A stretch of DNA of 64,000 nt from Trileptium ribeirensis (lineage: Eukaryota; Nematoda; Enoplea; Enoplida; Thoracostomopsidae): positions 43,501 through 107,500 of the forward strand of contig JASANE010020387.1 in NCBI GenBank assembly GCA_030248225.1, read 5' to 3'. Positions 14,501 to 26,500 of this stretch are shown piece after piece. Every line of letters starts with the position of its first letter. Positions within the stretch are counted from its first letter, which is position 1. The position numbers and the translations under genes were made by a program. The notes below the pieces were generated by a model, which was not told the origin of the DNA, did no database searches, and was given only the letters and a program-made list of their open reading frames with translations.

Positions 14501-17500
14501 CACCAAAACCGAAACGAATGGATACTTCTTGATTTTAACTATTTAAGTTCCATTAACATTTTATGATATAACTCCTGCCAGAGGTATCCAAATCGAAAAT
14601 GAAGGCCACCAAGCGCAATATGCTGTGTCCTTCAAGTGGAAACAACTTTGCTTTCTAAGTAGTTTTGCATCATTTACGAACTGTGAGCCAAAGTATAAAA
14701 AGCCCAAAAAAGATCAATTTAAAAAAATTTCAAAGTAAGCTTCTTCTATATTGGAGCATGAATAATGCTGTAGCAAAGGCTTATTTAATCTGCGAAACCT
14801 CTTATGAAATCTTTTTATTGGCTTGGTTCTTTTTCAACTTCAATTTATTCAATTTAATTTGCTAAATATGGGGGCTTAAAATTTGATAAATCTCAGGACC
14901 AAAAATAGTCAAATTTTGCCACTTTTTCAGTATTGACTGATGTCGAGAATGCGTATGAGTATATAGGTTTTCTGGGTTGAATAATACGTTAAATGCAAAT
15001 GTTTTTGAGTGGTATGTATCAAATAAGGCGTTCCGCTGGTTTATGACGTAAAAATTACTCTCAAAATATTTGATATATAAATATCAAATTCATCTCTTTG
15101 GTCACTGGGGGAAGAATTAAATGGTACTACGGCACTGATACGTGATTAAGAGGGTCATAACGTTATCATTAATGCATTGGATTGTGTATTATTTTTATTG
15201 CACTTTAATGGGACTCTGAAAGTGGAATTTGAAATATTGCAATAGTCACAAAACGCAGATTATCCACACTTTACATGTTTGTCCTTGTTAGGCGAGTAAC
15301 AATTTAAAGTACAAATACAACTTATTACATCAACATCGGAAAACCCGTTTACTACAAATCCTGGCACTTGTGATTTAAAGACTAATATATTAAATGTTAA
15401 TAGCAGTAACCATAGCAAATATGTCTGATAATTTGGATACATCATTAGAAGAATGAAAACAAAATTAAATTATGCTTCATTTCCAATAAGATGCGTGCGC
15501 ATGATCCTAAATATGTCACGCGTTCTAATGGGCTAGCTACTATTTCACTCATACAGTCCAGCTCGACTGATAAAATTTTGAATAGCCTAGCTAGGCTATG
15601 CATTTGTCATCAAGTGTCGAGCCGAACTGTGCTTTTGTCACGAGCTGTTCAGCTGAGCCATATAACTTAAGCCAGAGACTATTTATTTCGCAAACATTAC
15701 ATTTTACTATGCGTATCTAAATAATGCCCCAAAAGTGGCATACAGCTTAAAACGTTAATTGTATATATTAAAACAAATATATCTTAGAATTATTGTGAAA
15801 AATACTGTAGAACAATATGCTATTACACTAAGCACAATACTAAATAAAATTTCTCAATTTACATTTCAGTCGGACGCTCCGTTTATCACGCAGAGCCCAG
15901 CTAAGCTTCTTGTTTGTCACGTTAAGAACTAAGTCAGATATAAAAATATACCATAGTGGTCCAGCTAAGCTATAGTTCACCCTAAATAGTTGAGTTAGAC
16001 GGTGACATAATTTGGCCCTACCGCACGCATCTTATCGTAAATGATGCATTATATACGTTCAAAATTTACTCGACATGTATGTCGTAAATTAAATTGTCGT
16101 AAATGTACTCGAAAACCAACATTTTTGTTGCATACCAATTCTTGCGTAACCGTTGCTGGCATTGGAAAACCGGTATAGGCGCTCGGCACACTGTGGTACT
16201 TCAATAAAATTGTGCGACAAAAATTATATTATGGCTGTTAATTTCACTTATTTTGTATCATGCATACCGCGGCGCACGGTCGTAAATACCACGAATTCAT
16301 TATAACAAATAATAAGAAAAATACGACTCTCGGAATGTTCATATATTACTCTTTATGTTATAATGTATTAGTTTTTGCCCTACCCGCCATAAATGCTTGC
16401 AGGAGCACCCCGCAATGTTTTTAGGGTAAGAATCAGCTTCTCTTGGTAGTGTGCCAGCTGTCAGAACGGCAATAAAGAATGGAATTGCAGCCGGAGTATC
16501 AATCGCCGGTGACTCGTATGCTTGCTATAATCTCATTGGCTTTTGGCGAATTAATAGCTGGTACAGCCGAAATAACTTTGGGCGGGGGTAGGTCAAAACA
16601 CGACCATATCATCGGATATTATAGCTACGGTACATTTGCATGACCGAGTGTCATGTTACTCTATAACGCACTCATGCTTACGGGCGTAGTACGCCGCTCA
16701 AAATAATGAACTCACTACCTGAAAAGTGGCAAAGCCGCGTTTCAGTGGCCCCTTTTCACGAAAAGTGTGGGCGGCCGCCCTCTCCCGCCTCCTCGTGCTG
16801 CTAGCTGTCATGCCAATGCCAATACAACTATGCCATTTTGTCAATGTATTCGAACTAATTATATTCATCTATGTGCTAAACTTGTTATGAAATTTTGAAT
16901 CTAATTGAAATATAAAACTGAACTATGATAGACACTGGTCGAAATAGTTGACAGGAAAGTCTGTTAAATTGGATATCGTCATTTACTTACAAGTTACAGT
17001 CAACCTTACTCATTGTTGTCTCATTTTTAGCATATCGATACTGTGTCACACTCTGTCTTGTTTCTCCAGTTGTACGAAAATATGCATTTTGCTAATGAAT
17101 TATGCATTTCTACTTTGACGGTTTTGTTTTGACTGAATTTTGAAAGCGGTTTCTACTTTGACTGAAATTTGTTTTGCGGCATATTTTTTAACAAAATTGA
17201 AGAAAATGAACGTAAGATTCAAATTAACGTTTAAAAATTTGCAGTTATTGCGCAACTGTAATTTCGAAAAATGTATAATCAAGAGAACTAACTGAAAACA
17301 CTATTGAAATCTCTGAGGAAAAATTTGGTAGGCAACTATATAAAATTGGATGTTATAAGTCAGTGAATAAAATCATTTTTTATTTGCTTTATTTTTGATT
17401 ATCACAATCGTAATGTAGCCAGCAAACAAATTGGCATAGTTTGTCAGACAGCTCTAACTCAAAACGTAAGGTTAAATTTTGAGTAGCTGTGCAAAAAAGT

Positions 17501-20500
17501 TTGGCATTAACCAGCCGTATTTAAAACTTTTTTGATAAAAATTTGAGAACACCCAAATGCTGAAGTTTTAAAAACGGACGGTTTTTATATGATAAGAGTC
17601 GCAATTTATAATCTCGCGATTAAGATTACACGACTTATTTTCCTAATTCGTTATTTGCTGACGATATGCGCATTATATTATATTTTCGGCCTTGTGTGGT
17701 TGGAATAAAGATTATTTAAAATCCTAAAGCACTTTATGTAGTGCTTTCAGACCTACGCTGTCGGAATCATGACTGTTTAAAACTCATATGTAAACTACGT
17801 ATAATTCTCAGACTTATATAATCTGTGTTATCAGCTACTTACTGTTTGTTATATTGTAGAACTTACTTCGTCATTTGCCAACTACTGCACATTGTGCGTG
17901 CTAATTAAGTTCAAAGTAATCAATATTATAGTTTTTAAGGCAGCGTAGTAATTCATTATTTTATTATGTATAAGTATAACACAAAGACCTGAATTATAAC
18001 AAAATAACTATATTTAACAACAAGGCCTTCAGCGAAAAGCATAACATAACAACACATCGAAAATACACAAAATATATTGCACACAAAGAGTTCAGCCTAC
18101 AATAAAAGGATCAAGTCACATAGATCGATGTAATTCCTAAGTTAGCTATCTAGAAGAATAAGTAGACAGTACTTGGCTAGTGTAGGAGCTATGCAAATCA
18201 GAACGAAGTAGACAAGACGATATACCGTCCCCTACACTACCCCCGCTTTTAAGAGCGGAGCTATCTGCCAATAGGTCAGAAAAATTGTTTTTCATGTTAA
18301 ACTGAACTCGCTTATTTTTACAGCTGCGTAACTCAAAATTATCGATAACCCGTTCGACTGTTTGAGTTTCATCTTCGAAAGCCGTTTCCGCTAAACGAAA
18401 AGCTGTCCGCTGTCCTACATTATTACTTCTTGTACAAAATGTGAATTGAGTAATATTCGATGTAGGAACAAACGCAAATTTTTTTGTATGAAAAAACTGA
18501 ACAGCTTTATCGCCAACACGTTTTTTGCAGTTTTGCAATGGTGTCCCTTCGGACTGAACTATACGTGCAGGCCACGGTGGGTAATTACCATATTTTGCAA
18601 TTACTATGTGCCCTACTGTCAGCGTGGTTGAATCAAATTTTTTATAATGTTCTATTTTTTTGCTAAGGCACGATTTTAGCGGAGAGGTTTCAATTGATCG
18701 CATTGATGCAGATCCACTATCCTCGTCATCCAGTGTAAACGAGGGTTTCACCCGGTCGATCGAAACTCGGTCTTGAATCGCATCCCGCTCGATTACCATT
18801 GTTTTCCCATCGCGACTAATCACTTTATATGGACCCGTATATCGTGGATCGAATGTGTCACGTGGTGTTGAATTCCTCAACCATACGAAATCAGTTGCAT
18901 CCAGGTCCTTTGGTACATACCATGGCGCGTTGTGTTTACGCTGCGGTGCTGAAAAATGTTTTACACCAGAAAACAATTTTTCTAAAAAATCGTTCGAAAC
19001 TTGTGTATACTCTTTTATGGGTTCTGAAAAGTAATGACAGGGAAGGTCTAGATTTTTCCCATACAGTACTTGAGCTGGGCTTACGCCATCACTATTAATG
19101 GCACAGCGAATGCCTAAGAGTACAATGGGGAGTTGTATTGTCCAATTTACACTAGCACATTTCGCTCGTAGTGCAGTTTTGAGAGTGCGGTGGAACCTTT
19201 CCACTGCTCCATTGCAAGCGGGATGGTAAGCCGTGGTGCGTTTCCGAACGATGCCTAACTGTCGCATCAATTCAGACCAGATTGTTGACTCAAATTGGGC
19301 TCCTCTATCTGAAATAATAATGCGGGGCACGCCAAAACGGCTCACCCATGTATTAATAAATGCATTCACTATTGTAATGGTGGAAATATCAGGTATTGGC
19401 ATTGCCTCCGGCCATCTAGTGAAACGGTCTATGACGGTCAGTATGTACCTACATCCGCTAGAACAAGGCAGAGGGCCCACAATGTCAATGTGAACGGTAT
19501 CCAGTTGTGCCGAAGTAGGTATTGACCCGATTGGAGTCCGAGTATGCCGACCAATTTTTGCGGCTTGACCATATTGGCACGCTTTACACCAAAGCCTTAC
19601 CTCCTTATTAAGTCCCGGCCAAATAAAACGTGCAGAAATAGTGCGCTGCGTCGCTTTTGGCCCAGCGTGGGATACGCCGTGTATTTCTTGAAAAATTTGC
19701 TTTCGCATAGCAGTTGGAATATAAGGCCTAACAACCGAATGAGATGTGTCACAAATTAAGGGTTTTCCGTTCACTAAAATTTTTTAAGAGGTAACGTTGT
19801 AGACCTAAAGAAAATTTGTAGATTGGTATCCTGGGACTGAGCAATAGCTATGTCCTCGTTGCAAGACGAAACCACGGTTGAACATGAAGACCGTGATAAC
19901 GTGTCTGCCACAATATTCTGGGCACCTGAAATATGTGAAATAGTACAATTATGTTCAGATATAAAGGATAACCACCGTGCTTGCTGTGGTGTTGTATTTT
20001 TCATGGCTAAAGCATGAACTAACGGCTTATGATCTGTTCTGATTGCAAATTCGGTTCCGAGCAACCAACTGAAATGTTTCAGGGAAAAATATATCGCTAA
20101 TAGTTCTCGGTCAAAGGTTGACTTTTTGCATTCGGAATCTGTCAGCTTTCGCGAAAAAAATGACAAAGGCTGACGCTGCCCATTTACAAGTTGGTTTAAT
20201 ACAGCACCGATCGCTATATTGGACGCGTCTGTTGTAATTTCCAAACTTGCATTATGTACCGGAAAAAATAGGGTTCGACTGTTAAGCAAAGCTGTTTTAA
20301 GTTCCGAGAACGCTTCGCTTGCGTGGTCTGTCCAGATTAGGAGTCGCTTTGCTCTTGCCCCTGCCTTGCGAGTCATGTCGGTGAGTGGAGCTGCAATCTT
20401 CGAGAAACCTGGAATGAACTTGTGATAAAATGCACACATCCCAATGAACCGCTTAAGACCCTTTATTGTTTGAGGTTTTTCGAAACTCTGAATAGCATCT

Positions 20501-23500
20501 ATTTTCTGTGGTATGGGACGAAACCCTCCAGCTATTATCTCAAAACCAATGAAGTTTGTTTTTGAGACTAAAAATTCGCATTTAGACCGTTTAAGACGAA
20601 GACCATTAATGGTCAAACAGCTTAATACCTTGCGCAAATGATCAAGATGCTGCGAAACATTCTCACTAGCAATGATAATGTCATCTAAATAAGCAGTTGC
20701 AAAAGGGCACTCTTGTAAAACCACGTCCATTAAACGCTGAAATGTTTGCGCTGCGTTGCGCAAACCAAACGGCATACCTCGATAAATAAAGAGTCCAAAC
20801 GGTGTAGTAATTGCCGTCTTCAGTTGATCCTCTTCGGCGACCGGAATTTGATGGTAAGCTGAGACTAAATCAAGTTTGGAAAAAATTCCACAGCTCCCAA
20901 AATGATTAGTGAGATCACCTATATTAGGCATAGGGTAACGATCAGGCACGGTCACCGCGTTCAACCCTCGATAGTCCCCACAGGGTCGCCACGGGATTAC
21001 GTTATCAGCTTTAGGTGCCATATGTAACGGAGATGCCCAAGGGGACTCACCCCGGTAAACTAAACCGGTTTTTTCAAGTTCCTCAAAATATTTCTTAGCG
21101 ATAGTTAACTTTTCACCAAAAAGCCTTCGTGGCTTTGTAAAAATTGGCTGCCCGCTAGTTAAAATGTGGTGAACGGTATTATGACAAATCTTGCTCCTTA
21201 TCGATGGTTTTTCGAATAAAATAGAGTAGTCACTTAAAATTTTCCGAAGTTCTGTATTCATTTCTCGGGTTACAGAAAAAACACCTCGGGGGCCACATTC
21301 TTTTGGCCTCCGCTGAAAATTGGCCCCTCCTACTCGTGCTGTCAGTGTAATACCTGGCGTCAAACAGTGATTTCCGCAGTCAACAGCAAGTTTGTTTGCA
21401 TTAAGGAAATCAAATCCCAGTATAGGTTGCAATACATCCGCTAAAATGAATTCCCAACTATAGTTACGCTTAAGATTTGGTATACAAAAATTAAGTACTT
21501 TAGACCCATAAGTAAAAACAGACGTACCGTTGGCCGCATAAAACACTTGCTTGTCCCGAGCTGAAACGCTGTCATGTCCTTCAAATGATTTTGGCAAAAA
21601 ACTTTTTTCACTACCTGTATCTGCTAAAAAATTGCCAATTTCTGGAATTGCGACAGTTATTGTTTGAACTCCGGCTCCTGTCGCTTCGGAGTCGGAGATT
21701 GACCGTTTCCCTGTCGCTTGTCTATCCAGTCACATGGTTTGCGGCACGCCCTCGCCCGTATACCAAACTTTTCGTGGTAGAAACAAAGCTGTCGTTTTGA
21801 ATCATATCTAAAACGTGAACCAGATCTACGACCTGAATTGCCCCGATAACGGTCCCGATGGCCAGACCAACTTCCTCGACGATAGGATCGAGACCTAGAG
21901 TTTTCCGGACCACGGTTTATATTCCTACTCAACTGGGCTATAGCATGAGACATTTCTTTCATTTCTAGCCTAAACGCGTCGGCGTCGATTGTTGCACGAT
22001 CACTTGCCACGGCTGAAACATTTGCATCGGAACTGGAACTGGGTGCCAACTGCTCTAGAATTTTGTCAGCGAGGCTTGCTAACTTATCAATGGGCATTTC
22101 GTCAACAACAGCTAACGAAATTCTAACACTTTCTGGGAGTGCTGCCATAAAACGTAACTTTACAAGTTCCGCATGACCAGGAGCTTTCGCTTGCAGCTGC
22201 CTCAATAGTACGGAAGGTTTTCGATCGCCTAACGTCTGTTGCTCTAACAGTTTTCGGAGCTGCATTTCCTCACTCTGCCCAAAAAAGTTTAAAACGCAAT
22301 CTTTAATATCCGCATAAGTATCAGTTGCTTTGGTGCCGCTATCGATCATAATATTTGTGGGTAACGCATTTAAAAGAGCATTTCTTTTCATAGTATCAGA
22401 AAGCTGTTCGATAAGCGGTTCAATTTGACTGAACCACACTCTAACATCCCGCTGGTAAAATTCAGGTAGTCTGGGTAACCTACCAGTGCTTTCCGTAGGG
22501 GCAATTTCTGTGGACACTGGTTGTCTACCGTTTTCGGCCCATTTTATTGCTACGTTCACAACGCCAACAGGATAACTTGCTAAAGTGTCCGCTATCAGTC
22601 GTTTTGTTCCAGGCATTTCGAAATCTACGTCGTCCTCATTCAGGAGTTGAAGGGCCCTTGCAAGAACATCCTTTGAATAAACATCTAATTTTGCGACATC
22701 GATTTTAGGTGGTCCGGGATTGGGTTCAACTCCAGCAATCAGCAACAACACCCGCAACTGCGATAAATGTCGAGCGGTGACATTTTTTGGTATAGCGCTG
22801 CAAGAACTAACTGTATAACTAGGCATTGGAACCTCACTACTTTCCGGGCTCGTGCCTAAAGTGTGCCAAACGCAAAACCCAAAAAACACTGAAGCAATCA
22901 TAAGTGCTATATGGAACCGATATCCCAAACTAGTAATTTGATTGAATCGGCCGTTACGTTTTTCTTCTGGTTTCGTTCGTGGAAGTTGTGGTGTTGACAA
23001 ATTCGACATTTTGCCTCGGTTTCGTTTGCGTACAGACAGGGTTTCTGAACTAAAAAATGACTCACTTGTTTGATGCTTCGCCTCTGCTACTTGAGAACAG
23101 TTGACTTCTGTAAATGTGTCCACCTCACGCGAGCAGGTTTTACGCGATTGTTTCGCAGTCGTTTCGCCTTTACCTGCGGTCGCGCGTTTGGAATCCGCCG
23201 TGAGCTGCATGGATTTACCTTCAAGGCGCTGTATTTGATTAACATGTCTCTTCAAAAGATCGTTAGCCATAGAGCAGATTATTCGAAAACGTTGAGGACC
23301 CAAGTGAACTCCGCCGTACCAACGCGTTACAATAACTATAACATTAACTACCCCTGCTAATTCCATAGTTTTCAATAAACGACGGCCTGCGCCGAACTCA
23401 CCATCATCGCAGTAGTGAGCGTCTACTTGCAATCCATCATGCATGCGATAAGCGTAAATATTATGGGTTGCGGTAGCGATCTTCTTGCTCGATTCTTTCC

Positions 23501-26500
23501 AGTTACTTAATACAACTGAAACTTCGCTTACCGCAAATATGTTCGCGAGGTGTGCCTGAAATATGCTCTTTTTAAATGAAAATAAAGACGTAGAAATAAC
23601 ATTTGCACTCACCGAACACAGTCTTTCTTCGACTGTAGGACCAGGGTTTGACTCGACATCGCCAGCTATCAGCAATAAAAGACGCAACGCTGTTGCATGG
23701 CTAAACGCAATTCCACCAAGGCCATAAACTAAAAACTTTACCCTCTTACGCGCAAAAAATAAGCGTAGCCTAACTGCAGCGGGAGTTTGGTTTATCTGAT
23801 TGACGACAAAAAGTTGCAGTATGCGACTGATCCTCAAATCCCCGAAATACGACGACTTAACAAAAACATCCGAACCGAACATATGCACAGAAAAATAAAA
23901 CAATACAGTCAACATTACATGGATCTTGTTGTTGCGGCGATGTCTTCGTTTGCGCAAAAGTGTTTGACAGCGTCGTCTCTTTTCACCCTGAGAAGAATTT
24001 TTCGGAATGGCTGCTGCAGTCGCCTTGAGGAGATGGGTAATGGCGATGTCCAACAATGTCACTGGAAGCATAACGATAACGGATATAAAGATGACTTTGC
24101 AGGCATCTTTGAACGTCATGACGCGGTGCCGATGCGCCAACAAAAGTTGTTCTCCGTTATGACCCAATTTAGGCGGATTGCGAATAGTCCAATTATCCGA
24201 TTGCCATATATCAGTCTCAGCATTTACAAATTGTTCGGAAGCATAGTTGAAGCAAAACGAAGCATCCAACGAACCCATATGGCCATGGACAAGATGACAA
24301 TTTTCCGGAACGGCTAATTCCAGCATTACCCGAACGTCGGGTTCACCAATTGTGTGCGTGCTAATTAAGTTCAAAGTAATCAATATTATAGTTTTTAAGG
24401 CAGCGTAGTAATTCATTATTTTATTATGTATAAGTATAACACAAAGACCTGAATTATAACAAAATAACTATATTTAACAACAAGGCCTTCAGCGAAAAGC
24501 ATAACATAACAACACATCGAAAATACACAAAATATATTGCACACAAAGAGTTCAGCCTACAATAAAAGGATCAAGTCACATAGATCGATATAATTCCTAA
24601 GTTAGCTATCTAGAAGAATAAGTAGACAGTACTTGGCTAGTGTAGGAGCTATGCAAATCAGAACGAAGTAGACAAGACGATATACCGTCCCCTACACATG
24701 CATTTTTGAACTTGCGCAATTAGCATGATTATTTAAAACTTGATAGCATTTTGTTCTGTAGATGGCAACATACACTGTCAACATCATGATTGCCTAAAAT
24801 TTTATAGCATACTGTGTCTAATATTCAGACTTGTATGGTTTGTATCATGGTTGTCAGAACCTCGAAAGCATTAATTAGTATGACGTATTTGCAGGCTTAC
24901 GGTAACTGCTGCTTGCCCAATGATTCTCCACAAATTTCCGTTCGACACACAAACCTGCACGCTGCAATTGGAGAGTTGTATGTTTTTGAAATATTAACTT
25001 TCATTGTATTTAAACTTTCCGATGCTAAGACACTTGCATTAGAGATTATAGCTTTGCTATACACTTTTTATACAAATATGTTTTTGAAATATTAATTTTC
25101 ATTGTATTTAAACTTTCCGATGCTAAGACACTTGCATTAGAGATTCTAGCTTTGCTATACACTTTTTATACAAATATGCAAAATTCAACTTCGCTACGAC
25201 AGGTCATGCCGTTTTAAATATTTTATGAGTTATATTTGACTACAAACAAGGATTCTTTGCAAGTACCAGCTAGCAGGACGCAAAACTAATGGTATTTCGG
25301 CTATAATAGCAGCCAGCGATTATTACTATTGTTGCGCAACTTAATTTCCGCCTGTTGGAATAGTCGAAAAAATGCCTTGTAACATCCTGTGAGATGGCTG
25401 ATCTCTGAAAACGACCTGTTATTGATTCAATAGTACATCGACATCATATATGAGATTACGATGCTCACGTGCAGTTTTTCCATGGAATTGTTGTCAAATA
25501 GTCAAGAAGAATGGCAGTTAGCTGTTGGCAATTCACAAAAAGAAAATAGGTTTGCCGATACCCCCAACACAACATTGTGGTTATTCCAAACAATCCCGGC
25601 AATAGAGAACAAAAACGACAGCATCATCAAAGAGCGTTATATTTGGGATCACAATTGGGTGTGACAGTCCGCCACAATTCATGTATCATTAAATATTTGT
25701 AAATAAAAGAAAAACATGAGTTTGTCATATTGTCAAACATGTTATAAACTCCAGAGACAAAATTGACATGATTTGACTTGATACAATCGCATTTGCAATC
25801 CTCTCGTTAATTTGTCATGCACGATGCATTCGTCTAATAATTCAGATATATGCATTAATTAATTAACTAATTATTTATTCACGTATACAATTTATATTCT
25901 GTTCGGCTTTTAAATTTTAGATGGCTACGGAAGCGAAGATATTTACTACAAATGGCATACTGAAGAAAAGCCGTTTACAATCTCGGACGATGTTTGGTTG
26001 CCGCAATTTCTGCTCGCAAATGTTACAATAAAGAGCAATATTATCAAGCTCAGTACTGGTAAAATAATAAGATCAATAATACCCAAGCGCTGATAATACT
26101 TAGGTACAGCACGATACTCAAATATGGCTACGATATAAGGGTGATTGCATTTTTCGGGCCAGAGACGATCAAATGGTGTTATCGTCTGTATATCTGCAAA
26201 GGAAAATTATTAATTGTACATCCAAAAACACTTAATAGTGCATCCAAAATAAAATATTTTAATGCATCTATACTCTTAATAATACATCCAAAATTGTAAA
26301 TGAAACATTCAGACAGATTGGTAGTACATTTAAAAATTGACAAATTTGTCCGTCATTTGTGGTACACAGCTGTATTTCTAGCGAAATAGTTCTGTATCCC
26401 ATATCATATATGTCATAGTCAAGTCATAGCGTTTCTCAACGTTTGTTACTCTCACGCTGACAAGAGATAATAAATTCATTGTTCGCCAAAATTCTCACTG

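Larger units (their letters stand above)
17893..24696 (-). mobile_element. Ty3/Gypsy LTR retrotransposon, CsRn1-type, with captured IMPACT domain, 2A motifs and integrase PWWP
   Basis: A complete 6,804 bp element on the - strand. In element order it has: 5' LTR, tRNA-Trp-like PBS, gag-type polyprotein (24416-21657), -1 frameshift signal, protease/RT/RNase H (to 19774), integrase with PWWP (to 18146), polypurine tract and 3' LTR. The CX2HX9CX3C knuckle, Trp-type primer site and gag/pol layout fit the CsRn1 clade. LTRs differ at 1 of 344 positions, so insertion was recent. Only CAT is visible as a possible flanking duplication (17890-17892 and 24697-24699). The extra modules before Gag and after integrase are unusual. 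One frameshift between RNase H and integrase leaves this copy's autonomy in doubt. Confidence 0.95.

Noticed and set aside
21657..21670. Frameshift at the end of gag (TTC AAA CAA TAA)
   Set aside because: No heptamer of the X XXY YYZ type is in frame there; the GGGAAAC site 40 bases upstream with its stem-loop is far better.
23787..24317. A 176-codon + strand ORF
   Set aside because: It is the antisense shadow of the retrotransposon polyprotein.
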